From Streptomyces asoensis (lineage in GTDB: Bacteria > Actinomycetota > Actinomycetes > Streptomycetales > Streptomycetaceae): 64,000 nt of DNA. The translations under genes were made by a program, and so were the position numbers. Shown piece by piece: positions 32,522 to 41,223 of this stretch. Location: NCBI RefSeq assembly GCF_016860545.1, contig NZ_BNEB01000003.1, positions 2,232,001-2,296,000 of the forward strand, written 5' to 3'. Position 1 is the stretch's first letter. The number at the start of each line of letters is the position of its first letter. The notes under the pieces are model-generated. The model made no database searches and was not told the DNA's origin. It saw only the letters and a program-made list of their open reading frames with translations.

Positions 32522-34275
32522 CAGTACTTACGCTCCATCGGCTGGTAGCGGGTCTGCACGACCGGCTTGTAGTCGAGACGGATGGACTCGGTGCCGTCGT
32601 CGCCGACCTCGCGGTACGCCATGGTGTGGCGCATGAAGTTGACGTCGTCTCGGTTCGGGTAGTCCTCGCGGTAGTGGCCGCCGCGGGACTCCTTGCGGGC
32701 CAGCGCCGACACCGCCATGACCTCGGCCAGGTCGAGCAGGTTGCCCAGCTCGATGGCCTCCAGCAGGTCCGTGTTGAACCGCTTGCCCTTGTCCTGGATC
32801 GCGACGTTCTTGTAGCGCTCGCGCAGCTCGGCGAGCTTCTCGACCGCCGTCTTGATCGTCTGCTCCGTGCGGAACACCATGACGTTGGCGTCCATGGTCT
32901 CCTGGAGCTCGCGGCGCAGTTCCGCCACCCGCTCGGTGCCGGTGGACGCGCGCAGGCGCTCCACCTGGTCGACCACCTGCTGCGCGGGGTTCTCCGGCAG
33001 CTCGACGTACTCCGCCTTCTGCGAGTAGGCGGCGGCCGCGAGGCCGGCCCGCTTGCCGAAGACGTTGATGTCGAGCAGCGAGTTGGTGCCCAGCCGGTTG
33101 GCGCCGTGCACCGAGACACAGGCGACCTCGCCGGCCGCGTACAGGCCCGGGACGACGGTGGTGTTGTCGCTGAGGACCTCACCCTCGACGTTGGTCGGGA
33201 TGCCGCCCATCGCGTAGTGGGCCGTCGGCTGGATCGGGATCGGGTCCGTGTACGGCTCGATGCCGAGGTAGGTGCGCGCGAACTCCGTGATGTCCGGGAG
33301 CTTGGCGTCGAGCTGCTCCGGCGGGAGGTGCGTGAGGTCGAGGTAGACGTGGTCGCCCTCGGGACCGCAGCCGCGGCCCTCCCGGATCTCCGTGTAGATG
33401 GAGCGGGAGACGACGTCACGGGACGCGAGGTCCTTCATGACCGGCGCGTACTTCTCCATGAAGCGCTCGCCGTCCTTGTTGCGCAGGATGCCGCCCTCAC
33501 CGCGGGCGCCCTCCGTCAGCAGGATGCCCATGCGCCAGATGCCGGTCGGGTGGAACTGGAAGAACTCCATGTCCTCCAGCGGCAGACCGCGGCGGTAGAC
33601 CGCCGCCTGGCCGTCGCCCGTCAGCGTGTGCGCGTTCGACGTCACCTTGAAGAACTTGCCGGTGCCGCCGGAGGCGTAGATCACGGCCTTCGCCTGGAAG
33701 ACGTGGATCTCGCCGGTCGCCAGCTCGTACGCGACGACGCCGGCGGACCGCTTCACCCCGTCGACCTCGGTGATCAGCTGGTCGAGGACGTAGAACTCGT
33801 TGTAGAACTCCACGCCCTCTTTCACGCAGTTCTGGTACAGCGTCTGGAGGATCATGTGGCCGGTGCGGTCGGCCGCGTAGCAGGACCGGCGGACCGGGGC
33901 CTCGCCGTGGTTGCGGCTGTGACCGCCGAAGCGGCGCTGGTCGATGGTGCCGTTCGGCGTCCGGTTGAACGGCAGGCCCATCTTCTCCAGGTCGAGGACG
34001 GAGTCGATGGCCTCCTTCGCCAGGATCTCGGCGGCGTCCTGGTCGACCAGGTAGTCACCGCCCTTGACCGTGTCGAAGGTGTGCCACTCCCAGTTGTCCT
34101 CCTCCACGTTGGCCAGCGCGGCGGCCATGCCGCCCTGCGCGGCGCCCGTGTGGGAGCGGGTGGGGTAGAGCTTGGTCAGCACGGCGGTGCGGCTGCGCTT
34201 CGTCGACTCGATCGCGGCGCGCATACCGGCGCCACCTGCGCCGACGATGACGGTGTCGTACTTATGGATCTTCAT
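32521..34275 (-). CDS. sdhA: Succinate dehydrogenase flavoprotein subunit
   Basis: 584 residues. Oxidises succinate to fumarate with covalent FAD; the flavin-linking His is in RSHTGAAQGG, the dinucleotide-binding motif is VGAGGAGMRAA, and HRNHGEA-type and RRFGGHSRNHGEA residues form the active-site region. C-terminal RYQPMERKY is typical. TCA cycle and respiratory complex II, cytoplasmic face of the membrane. Confidence 0.97.
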   Translation of the reverse strand: MKIHKYDTVIVGAGGAGMRAAIESTKRSRTAVLTKLYPTRSHTGAAQGGMAAALANVEEDNWEWHTFDTVKGGDYLVDQDAAEILAKEAIDSVLDLEKMGLPFNRTPNGTIDQRRFGGHSRNHGEAPVRRSCYAADRTGHMILQTLYQNCVKEGVEFYNEFYVLDQLITEVDGVKRSAGVVAYELATGEIHVFQAKAVIYASGGTGKFFKVTSNAHTLTGDGQAAVYRRGLPLEDMEFFQFHPTGIWRMGILLTEGARGEGGILRNKDGERFMEKYAPVMKDLASRDVVSRSIYTEIREGRGCGPEGDHVYLDLTHLPPEQLDAKLPDITEFARTYLGIEPYTDPIPIQPTAHYAMGGIPTNVEGEVLSDNTTVVPGLYAAGEVACVSVHGANRLGTNSLLDINVFGKRAGLAAAAYSQKAEYVELPENPAQQVVDQVERLRASTGTERVAELRRELQETMDANVMVFRTEQTIKTAVEKLAELRERYKNVAIQDKGKRFNTDLLEAIELGNLLDLAEVMAVSALARKESRGGHYREDYPNRDDVNFMRHTMAYREVGDDGTESIRLDYKPVVQTRYQPMERKY

Positions 34276-34308
34276 GAGTGGTTCTCTCAGTCCCTCGGTC
34301 CCGTGCGC

Positions 34309-34791
34309 CTAGCGGATGTTCGGGTCGAAGGTGAAGATCACCAGCGTGCCCAGCAGGATGGTGAACACCGTGGCGGTGTAGAGCAGGCCCTTCAGCCACA
34401 GCCGGGTGTTCGCGCGCTCCGCGTAGTCGTTGATGACGGTCCGCAGGCCGTTCGCCCCGTGCAGCATCGCGAGCCACAGCATCAGCAGGTCCCAGACCTG
34501 CCAGAACGGGGAGGCCCAGCGGCCGGCGACGAAGGCGAAGCCGATCTTGGAGACGCCGCCGTCCAGCACGAGCTGGATCAGCAGGTGGCCCAGGACCAGG
34601 ACGACCAGCACGACGCCGGACAGGCGCATGAACAGCCAGGCGGCCATCTCGAAGTTGCCACGGGTGGACTTCGGGGTCTTCTTGGTCCGCTTGCGCGGGG
34701 CCTCGATGAGGGGCGCGGGGTTGTCGACGTCGTAGACGGAACCGCCCTCGACGGGGCCGATCCCGGCCGCGGTGGTTTCAGTGGTGGCCAT
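34309..34791 (-). CDS. sdhD: Succinate dehydrogenase membrane anchor subunit D
   Basis: 160 residues, three TM helices after a polar N-terminal region of about 60. WLAMLHGANGLRTVINDY carries the helix-II motif that helps bind heme and quinone. Sits between sdhC (5-bp gap) and sdhA (33-bp gap). Confidence 0.93.
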   Translation of the reverse strand: MATTETTAAGIGPVEGGSVYDVDNPAPLIEAPRKRTKKTPKSTRGNFEMAAWLFMRLSGVVLVVLVLGHLLIQLVLDGGVSKIGFAFVAGRWASPFWQVWDLLMLWLAMLHGANGLRTVINDYAERANTRLWLKGLLYTATVFTILLGTLVIFTFDPNIR

Positions 34792-34796
34792 CGGTC

Positions 34797-35177
34797 TCAG
34801 CTCCCGAACAGTTCACGAGCGGCGTGGCCGAGGACGGGGTAGATCGCCCCGAGCATCAGCACCAGCCACAGGCCGACGACGCTCCAGAGCATCTGCTTCT
34901 GGTAGCGCGGGCCCTTCGACCAGAAGTCGACGGCGATGACGCGCAGGCCGTTGAGCGCGTGGAAGAGGATCGCGGCCACGAGGCCGTACTCCAGGCACGC
35001 GACGAGCGGGGTCTTGTAGGTGGCTACGACCTTGTCGTAGTCCTCGGGGGAGACACGCACGAGCGCGGTGTCCAGCACGTGAACGAACAGGAAGAAGAAG
35101 ATGAGGACGCCGGTGACTCGATGAGCCACCCAGGACCACATTCCTTCCCGGCCGCGGTACAGCGTTCCAGCCGGCAC
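34797..35177 (-). CDS. sdhC: Succinate dehydrogenase cytochrome b556 subunit
   Basis: 126 residues with three TM helices; WSWVAHRVTGVLI is the SdhC signature and FHALNGLRVIAVDF carries a likely heme/quinone-site histidine. The GTG at 35177 follows GGAGGG and gives the usual length; a further upstream in-frame ATG at 35252 would add 25 disordered residues. First gene of the operon; promoter expected in 35178-35424. Confidence 0.93.
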   Translation of the reverse strand: MPAGTLYRGREGMWSWVAHRVTGVLIFFFLFVHVLDTALVRVSPEDYDKVVATYKTPLVACLEYGLVAAILFHALNGLRVIAVDFWSKGPRYQKQMLWSVVGLWLVLMLGAIYPVLGHAARELFGS

Positions 35178-35424
35178 GGAAGAACCCTCCGGGAGCGGGG
35201 ATTGGGGCCTGCCGGCTTGGGTGTCGGACGGGCCCGGCCGGGTACGGTCCACCGGCCCCCAGCATGCTATCGAGCCGTCGGCCCGCTGCTTACAGGGGGC
35301 CTACCGGTGTGATCAAAGTGGCACGCGTTTGGGTTAGCGTTCCCGGCTTCTGGGCGGTTTGTGCGGTGATGCGCCGCCCTCGGGAGCGTCGCCGCCGGTC
35401 AGGGGCGCGGTGCGGCCGCGCGGT

Positions 35425-35799
35425 TCAGGCCGCGATGCCCTGGAGGAGGCGCGCCAGCCGCTCCTTGGCCAGCCTGCGCAGTTCCTCCGCCGCGACGACC
35501 CGTTCGTCCTCGGGATCGTTCGTCAATCGTGACCGGATGCCCGTCAGGACGTGGTCGAGGGATTCGCCCGGGGGGACGGCGGAGAGGCAGATGACGAACG
35601 CGTGTCCGAAGCGGGCCTCGTAGGCCGCGTGCGCCGCGTTCAGCGCCATGTGCGCCGCGCCGTACGCGTCCTGCGGCAGCGCGGGGAGGGACTCCGTGGC
35701 CAGCGCCTCCGTCAGATCGTCCGGCCCCAGGTCGTACGCGGCCTCGTCGCAGGCGGCCAGCAGCGCGTCGAGGGTCGGATAGGGGCGGTGGTCGGCCAC
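35425..35799 (-). CDS. OHCU decarboxylase-like protein, start unresolved
   Basis: The called part is 124 residues from a GTG at 35799 and resembles 2-oxo-4-hydroxy-4-carboxy-5-ureidoimidazoline decarboxylases of ureide metabolism (HRPYPTLDALLAACDEA, then the RFGHAFVICLSA stretch, then RLTNDPEDER). The family's HPRIG-type motif with its catalytic histidine is replaced here by EALATESLP, so activity is doubtful. Family similarity continues about 30 codons upstream of 35799, where no ATG, GTG or TTG exists. Probably a divergent relative with another role. Confidence 0.65.
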   Translation of the reverse strand: MADHRPYPTLDALLAACDEAAYDLGPDDLTEALATESLPALPQDAYGAAHMALNAAHAAYEARFGHAFVICLSAVPPGESLDHVLTGIRSRLTNDPEDERVVAAEELRRLAKERLARLLQGIAA

Positions 35800-35970
35800 G
35801 CGCCGGGCCCAGCGCAGGCTGCCGAGACAGCCGAGGAGGGTGTGGTGGGCCTCTTCGGCGGCGGCGGTGTTGAAGCCGTCCAGCAGCGGTGCGGGGGAGG
35901 TCCGGGTCTGCGCCGGTATGGCGAGACGGCCGGAGAGGGGGGAGAGACGGTGCGCAGGCAGCGTGGATCC
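35800..35970 (-). other. Open N-terminal extension without a standard start codon
   Basis: In frame with the OHCU-like gene, codons remain open to a TGA at 35971-35973 and encode family-like sequence (FNTAAAEEAHHTLL, GCLGSLRWARR). No ATG, GTG or TTG occurs; CTG codons at 35881-35886 are possible. A non-standard start, or an indel, is implied. The rest of the gap to 36156 holds no other recognised feature. Confidence 0.5.
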
Positions 35971-36156
35971 TCACGTCACGTGTGATGTGGCAGGGGATGC
36001 AGTGAAGGGTGTGTCGTCACGTTATCGAGAGTGCTCATGGCGTGTCCGACCGATGCCTGAATTTCACCCGAACGAGAGAGTTTCGGAATGTGTCGTGGAC
36101 CGCGTCACACCGGGCTCGGCGCGCTTCGGACGGCCGGGGGTCGTACGGTTGGCGGA

Positions 36157-37830
36157 GTGAGCAGGCACAGGCACCGGCGCCGGGCGCCGCAGAGGAAACC
36201 GCAGCAGCAGGTGGTCACGCGGGCCCTGCTGGCCGGCGGACTGGTCGCCGCGCTGGGAGCGGGAGTCGGTGTGTGGGCGTCCTCCGACGACGATCCGTCC
36301 CCCGCCGGGTCCGCCGCCTCCCGGCAGGCCGGGGGGACGTCCGCGGCCGGTGACGGCGGCGCCTCCGCCGCCGTGGCCGCGACCCCCGCGCCCACCCGGT
36401 CCTACGCCCTGTCCACCACGCCCCGCACCATCCCCGCCGTCCGCGCCCACACCCCGGCACGCGGCCCCGGCTGGAAGCCGCAGTCCGCCCGCCGCGTCGT
36501 GGTGGGCGCCCCGGCGCTCGCCGACGAGGGCCGCCTGATAGCCGGAGAGCTGGGGCTCGCGTACGCCGGGCAGCGCAGCGACGTACGCGCCGGGGACCTG
36601 CGTCTGGCGCTCAATGCCGACGCGGGCGCGAACCCGGAGTCGTACACCATGACCGTGCGCGGCGGGCGGGTCACCATCAGCGCGCCCACCGATACCGGCG
36701 TGTTCTACGGGACCCGCACCCTCAAGCAGGAGGTGCACGGCGGCGGGACGGCGCCGGAGGGCGTCGTGCGCGACCAGCCGGCCAAGCCGCAGCGCGGGTT
36801 CACGCTGGACATCGCGCGCAAGTACTTCAGCCCCGCCTGGATAGAGGACCGGGTGCGCGAACTCGGCGACCTCAAGTACAACCAGCTCGGCCTGCACTTC
36901 TCCGACGACCAGTCCTTCCGCATCGAGTCCGACAGCCACCCGGAGATCGTCGCCCGCCAGCACCTCAGCAAGGCCGAGGTGAAGAAGATCGTCGACCTCG
37001 CGGCGAGCCGGCACATCACCGTCGTGCCCGAGATCGACTCGCCCGGACACCTGGGCGCCGTCCTCGCCGCCCACCCCGAGCTTCAGCTGCGCAACGCGAG
37101 CGGGGTCGCCACCCGCGGCGCGATCGACATCTCCAAGAACGCCTCCGCGAACCTGCTCGACGACCTCCTGGACGAGTACGCGGGCGTCTTCCCCGGCGCC
37201 TACTGGCACCTCGGCGGCGACGAGTACCAGGCCCTGACGGTGTCCAGCCCGGCGACCTCCTACCCGCAGCTCGCGGCCGCCGCGCGCGCCCGGTACGGCT
37301 CCGGCGCGGGCGTCGCCGACCTCACCACCGGCTGGCTCAACGACCGCGCCGACACCGTCCGCGCCCACGACCGCACCATGCGGGTGTGGAACGACGGGTT
37401 CTTCCGGGGCACCTCGGTCAAGCCGGCCTCCGACCTCGTGGTCGCCTACTGGACCGGCAAGGAGATCGGCGCCCGCCCGCCGGCCGAGTACCTGAGCGCC
37501 GGACGCAAGGTGCTCAACTACAACGACGAGTACCTCTACTACGTCCTCGGCGAGCCGAACGACTTCGCCTACCCGACCGGCCGGCGCATCTACGAGCAGT
37601 GGACCCCGCGGGTGCTGCGGGGCACGACCCCGGTGGCCGCGCGGTACGACGCCCAGATCCTGGGCGGCTCCCTGTCGGTGTGGTGCGACCTCGCGAACTC
37701 CCAGACGCAGGCCCAGGTCGCGGCCGGCATCCGCGTGCCGCTGCGGGCCACCTCCCAGAAGCTGTGGGACGCGGGCACGCCGCCGCTGACCTGGACGCAG
37801 TTCACCGCGCTGGCGAACCGGCTCGGCTGA
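36157..37830 (+). CDS. Secreted beta-N-acetylhexosaminidase, GH20
   Basis: 557 residues. Arg/His-rich n-region and a hydrophobic segment (RALLAGGLVAALGAGVGVWA) for export or anchoring, then a GH20b domain (about 105-215) and the catalytic TIM barrel. The Asp-Glu pair in WHLGGDEYQ acts by substrate-assisted catalysis, releasing terminal GlcNAc or GalNAc. GTG at 36157 was chosen since the upstream extension is not conserved-looking. No TGGTCTAGACCA-like DasR site was seen upstream. Confidence 0.9.
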   Translation: MSRHRHRRRAPQRKPQQQVVTRALLAGGLVAALGAGVGVWASSDDDPSPAGSAASRQAGGTSAAGDGGASAAVAATPAPTRSYALSTTPRTIPAVRAHTPARGPGWKPQSARRVVVGAPALADEGRLIAGELGLAYAGQRSDVRAGDLRLALNADAGANPESYTMTVRGGRVTISAPTDTGVFYGTRTLKQEVHGGGTAPEGVVRDQPAKPQRGFTLDIARKYFSPAWIEDRVRELGDLKYNQLGLHFSDDQSFRIESDSHPEIVARQHLSKAEVKKIVDLAASRHITVVPEIDSPGHLGAVLAAHPELQLRNASGVATRGAIDISKNASANLLDDLLDEYAGVFPGAYWHLGGDEYQALTVSSPATSYPQLAAAARARYGSGAGVADLTTGWLNDRADTVRAHDRTMRVWNDGFFRGTSVKPASDLVVAYWTGKEIGARPPAEYLSAGRKVLNYNDEYLYYVLGEPNDFAYPTGRRIYEQWTPRVLRGTTPVAARYDAQILGGSLSVWCDLANSQTQAQVAAGIRVPLRATSQKLWDAGTPPLTWTQFTALANRLG

Positions 37831-37893
37831 GCCCCCGCGGGCCGCGCGGGACGCCTCTCCCGCCCGCTCCGCAGTTGGCCGAAAAAGTCCTCC

Positions 37894-37925
37894 TGTGACA
37901 CTCCCGGCCCGTCGCACGCAGTAAG
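37894..37925 (+). promoter_or_regulatory. Candidate ECF-type promoter: TGTGAC-N18-GCAGTAAG
   Basis: Lies 49 bp before the gene at 37974. An identical arrangement occurs at 43211-43242. Confidence 0.45.
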
Positions 37926-37973
37926 GGGAAGTGCGGGCTCCGTAAGGTCGGTGCCCTGGCGAGGGAGGCGCGG

Positions 37974-38525
37974 ATGAGCCTGGTGGAACTGATCGCTCAG
38001 GCCGACGAACGCGGACTGGCTGCCAGCGGGCTGGCTTGTTTGGACCGGTGCGTACCGCTCCTCGGGGGTGACGACGAGATCCTGCGGCCGCTGTGGGGGA
38101 ACCTCACGGCTGACTCCGACGCGGCCGACTGGGCCGGGCTGGTGGAACAGGCGCGCGGCAAGCTGGCCGGGGCCACCGAGGACGACGAGGCCGCTCTCCT
38201 CGCCCGCCGGATGCTGGACGCCGCCCCCGGCGACCGCTCCGCCGCCGGCGTACGGCTGTGGGCCGACGCCTGCTCCGTCGCCTCGCTCCAGATCCACCGC
38301 CTTCTCGACCCGGCCGAGGACGCCTCCACGGTCGACTCCCGCCGCGAGGGCCGCACCGAGGGCATGCCGCCGCTCGTGGCCGCCGAGCTGCGCCGCCAGA
38401 TCTCCGTCCTGGAGGTCCTCGCCGGCCATGGCGCGGGCGGCCTGCGCCGGGCCCTCGACATCACGACGGAGGGGCGCCGGGTCCTGCGCGCGGTGGTCTC
38501 GCGGCGGGCCCGTGGACGTAAGTGA
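37974..38525 (+). CDS. Conserved hypothetical protein, all-helical
   Basis: 183 residues, no signal or TM segment, predicted mostly helical with acidic N-terminal half and a basic tail (RRVLRAVVSRRARGRK). Not recognised as a named domain; sits at a conserved streptomycete locus beside the hexosaminidase and the sigma genes. GAGGGAGGCGCGG before the ATG at 37974 fits a ribosome-binding site. Preceded by a candidate ECF promoter. Confidence 0.75.
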   Translation: MSLVELIAQADERGLAASGLACLDRCVPLLGGDDEILRPLWGNLTADSDAADWAGLVEQARGKLAGATEDDEAALLARRMLDAAPGDRSAAGVRLWADACSVASLQIHRLLDPAEDASTVDSRREGRTEGMPPLVAAELRRQISVLEVLAGHGAGGLRRALDITTEGRRVLRAVVSRRARGRK

Positions 38526-38580
38526 GGGGGGTGCGGGGAAGACGGGTGGGTCCTGCACCGTTCTCGGAAAGGCCCCGGAA

Positions 38581-39039
38581 ATGAGTGACGCCCCCGCCGT
38601 CGACCTCGCTCTTTCGAGTGTGACGCGCAGGACGACCCCGCACAGCGACCCAGCCGCCCGCCCCGCCCGTCCCTCCGCCGCCGCGAAACCCGTGCGGTGG
38701 GCGGCGGAGGCGGTGGCCGCGGCGCCCGACGCCCTCCGGGCCCACCTCGACCACTCGCCGCAGAGCCTGTGGCGCGTCGACCGGACGATCGAGGACCTGC
38801 GGCGCGACGGCTCGCCGTACCCCGCCGTGGCGGACACGCTGCGCGGACTCGGCGCGTACGCCGGGGAGGTGATCGTCCGGGAGACCGGCGCCGAGTGGTG
38901 GGGGTCCGGCGGCGACCACTGGGTGCGCACCCCCGACGGCCGCCTCTGGGAACCCCTCGACGAGTCCCGCCGCTGCTTCGCCGGCCACGGCTCCCTGCGG
39001 CTGCTGTGCCGCGACGCCACGCGCGGGCCGCGCCGGTAA
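38581..39039 (+). CDS. Conserved hypothetical protein
   Basis: 152 residues. The N-terminal 35 are Ala/Pro/Ser-rich; the C-terminal 110 look folded (SLWRVDRTIEDLRRDG, then YAGEVIVRETGAEWWG, then GGDHWVRTPDGRLWEPLDE). The latter half reminds of small immunity-like or DUF3806-type domains, but this is not certain. GGAAAGGCCCCGGAA before the ATG. No membrane segment. Confidence 0.7.
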   Translation: MSDAPAVDLALSSVTRRTTPHSDPAARPARPSAAAKPVRWAAEAVAAAPDALRAHLDHSPQSLWRVDRTIEDLRRDGSPYPAVADTLRGLGAYAGEVIVRETGAEWWGSGGDHWVRTPDGRLWEPLDESRRCFAGHGSLRLLCRDATRGPRR

Positions 39040-39062
39040 CGGCACGCCCCCCGGCGGCGCGC

Positions 39063-39094
39063 TGTGACACTTCTGTGGAGCCCGACGCTGATGA
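39063..39094 (+). promoter_or_regulatory. Candidate ECF-type promoter: TGTGAC-N18-GCTGATGA
   Basis: Weaker match to the elements at 37894 and 43211, located 84 bp before the sigma-factor start at 39178. Confidence 0.35.
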
Positions 39095-39177
39095 CCGTGG
39101 GGGCGTGGCCGCTTCGGACCCGGTGTCCGACGGGGGAGTCGCGCGCCGGAACGAACTCCGCACGAACGAGGACAGTC

Positions 39178-39810
39178 TTGGGCCAGGGAGGGGAACCCCG
39201 GCGCGCGCACGCCTACGACGGGGAACTGGGCGCTGCCGTGACGCGGGCCCAGGACGGCGACGAGGCCGCGTTCGCCGTGGCGTACCGGATCGTGCAGCCC
39301 GCACTGCTCGGCTACCTGCGCGGGATCGTCGGCGACGACGCCGAGGACGTGGCCTCCGACGCCTGGCTGGAGATCGCCCGGGACCTCGGCCGGTTCAAGG
39401 GCGACGGCGCCGGGTTCCGGGGCTGGACGGCGACCATCGCCCGGCACCGGGCCCTGGACCATCTGCGCCGGCTGCGGGTCAGGCCCCGGTCGGCGGTGCT
39501 GGACCAGGACCTGGTCCTCGACCTGCCGGCTCCGCACAGCACGCACGACCAGGCACTGGAGTCGCTCTCCACCGGACGCGCCCTGGAACTCGTCCGCGGG
39601 CTGCCGCGCGACCAGGCGGAGGCGGTGCTGCTGCGGGTGGTCGTCGGGCTGGACGGGCCCGCCGCCGCCCGCGTGCTCGGCAAGCGCCCCGGCGCCGTCC
39701 GCACCGCCGCGCACCGGGGCCTGAGACGCCTGGCCCGGCAGCTCGAGGAGGAGGGCGCGGGCGGGAGTGTGACGGATGGCGGCTCCCGGACGCTGGGGGA
39801 GTCGATATGA
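39178..39810 (+). CDS. ECF-type RNA polymerase sigma factor, copy 1
   Basis: 210 residues. Sigma region 2 spans about 20-85 (GDDAEDVASDAWLEIARDL, FRGWTATIARHRALDHLR) and region 4 about 130-185 (LPRDQAEAVLLRVVVGLDG, LGKRPGAVRTAAHRGLRRL). TTG at 39178 (GAGGACAGTC before it) makes the N-terminus match copy 2 at 41224; an upstream ATG at 39064 would add poorly folded residues. Followed after 93 bp by a single-TM membrane protein, its probable regulator. Targets unknown; the TGTGAC elements nearby are candidates. Confidence 0.88.
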   Translation: MGQGGEPRRAHAYDGELGAAVTRAQDGDEAAFAVAYRIVQPALLGYLRGIVGDDAEDVASDAWLEIARDLGRFKGDGAGFRGWTATIARHRALDHLRRLRVRPRSAVLDQDLVLDLPAPHSTHDQALESLSTGRALELVRGLPRDQAEAVLLRVVVGLDGPAAARVLGKRPGAVRTAAHRGLRRLARQLEEEGAGGSVTDGGSRTLGESI

Positions 39811-39903
39811 ACGGCGCGGGCCGTGGACCGTATGGATCAGTGACGGACGCGGCCACCAGGCCGGACGGCCTGATCGGACGGACGGGACAGAGGCGGAAAC
39901 GGA

Positions 39904-40836
39904 ATGGGTGAACGGCTGGACGACGGCGCGGGCCACAGCCGCCGGCGTGAGCACCCTCCCCTTCCCCCGGAGGCCGCCCCCGAGGGTGGCGACGGCGCTC
40001 CGCGGGCGTCGCGGCCCCTGCCGCCGGGCATCGAGGCCCTGCTCGCCCGGGCGCTGCTCCCCGGGGACCCGCACGGGCCCGGCGAGGGCCCGGACGCCGT
40101 ACCGCCGGCCGCGGACGGCAGCGACGGCGAACGCCTGGCCGTCGCCGCCTTCCGGGCCGCCCGGGACGCGGGCGCGCACCGGGCCCGTACCCGCCGCAGG
40201 GACGACTGGCGGCCGCGGACCGGGCCGCGGCCGGCCCGTTCGCTGCGCACGACCCTGTCCGTGCTGGTCGCGGGCCTCGCGCTCGGCGGGGCCGCCTTCG
40301 CCGCCGTCGGCGCCGCCGGGGACGGCCACGACGGCGGCGCCCCTGCCTCGGACCGCCCCGAAGCGCCGACGGCCGCGACGGCGACCGGGGCCACGAGCGC
40401 GCCCGGGTCCCGGTCCGCCGGACCTTCCGTGAGCCCGCCCGGGCCCTCTTCCGCCGACCGGCCCGTGGGCGCCCAGGACACCGAGGCGCACTGCCGTGCC
40501 TACGCGAAGGTCGAGGGGCGGGGCAGGGCGATGGAGGCCACGGCCTGGCGGCGGCTCGTCACCGCCGCGGGCGGCGAGGAGAACGTCCCGGCGTACTGCG
40601 CGGCACGGGAGGCGGCGGACACCGGCGGCGCCGCGCGGACCGGGAAGGGCGCCTGCGCCTCGCGGAGCGCCGGGGACGACGGGCACCCGCAGGGGCGGAC
40701 GACACCGAAGGCCGTCAAGAGTCCCGAACCCGCCAGGACGCCCGGCGCCTCCGGCCGGCCCGCGGCCGGTCCGGCAACGGGGCCGCAGGGCTCGACGGGG
40801 GCGCGGGAGAGCGGCGGGGCCGCCGGGGCCCACTAG
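39904..40836 (+). CDS. Single-pass membrane protein, putative anti-sigma partner, copy 1
   Basis: 310 residues. Cytoplasmic N-terminal 115 with a helical stretch (ERLAVAAFRAARDAG), one TM helix at about 116-136, then a Pro/Ser/Thr-rich extracytoplasmic linker and a small Cys-pair domain from Cys197 to Cys232 (HCRAYAKVEG and NVPAYCA), then a disordered tail with Cys251. Homologous in plan to the protein at 41883. Position after an ECF sigma factor suggests a membrane anti-sigma factor or sensor; no ZAS zinc motif is present. Confidence 0.75.
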   Translation: MGERLDDGAGHSRRREHPPLPPEAAPEGGDGAPRASRPLPPGIEALLARALLPGDPHGPGEGPDAVPPAADGSDGERLAVAAFRAARDAGAHRARTRRRDDWRPRTGPRPARSLRTTLSVLVAGLALGGAAFAAVGAAGDGHDGGAPASDRPEAPTAATATGATSAPGSRSAGPSVSPPGPSSADRPVGAQDTEAHCRAYAKVEGRGRAMEATAWRRLVTAAGGEENVPAYCAAREAADTGGAARTGKGACASRSAGDDGHPQGRTTPKAVKSPEPARTPGASGRPAAGPATGPQGSTGARESGGAAGAH

Positions 40837-41223
40837 GGCGCGGGCGGCGGTCGCGCGGGCCGGGGCGCGAGCCCCCGGAAGCCGTCCGAGCAGGGGCGAT
40901 GCCGGTACCGGTGAGAGGCCGAGGGGCGGAGAACGCTTGCCGCCAAGGCAACGGCCGGGGCCGCCACCCCCCACAGGAGAGGCCCCGGCCGTCGCGCGGC
41001 ACGGGCCGCGCGGCGGCCCGTACTCCCTACAGCGCCATGAGTGCGTTTTCTGTCACACCTACGACGCGCCCCCTCGCGTCACGAGTTAGTTGCATGTTCT
41101 ACGGACATGGACGTGCGGCTGTTTCAGGTCGTAACGTGCCTTTCGCGCCGGACGGCGAAGCGGCAGACCACCGCACCGACCTGCGGTCCGCGGACCGCGC
41201 ACCATCGACCGAGGAACCACGAC
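40837..41223. other. Intergenic region between sigma modules
   Basis: 387 bp. Holds the hairpin at 40951-40992, a second smaller hairpin at 40993-41012 (8-bp stem, ACGG loop), a leftward-facing TGTGAC-N18-GCTGTAGG element (41057-41026), and the leader of the second sigma gene. No gene recognised. Confidence 0.6.
40951..40992 (+). terminator. Terminator-like hairpin after sigma module 1
   Basis: Perfect 12-bp stem (ACGGCCGGGGCC / GGCCCCGGCCGT) with an 18-nt loop, 114 bp past the membrane-protein stop. The large loop is unusual. Confidence 0.55.

Noticed and set aside
36000..36156. DasR operator upstream of the hexosaminidase
   Set aside because: No sequence close to TGGTCTAGACCA was found by eye.
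38461..40974. Long minus-strand frame opposite sigma module 1
   Set aside because: Antisense shadow of two well-supported plus-strand genes; no domain or start signal.
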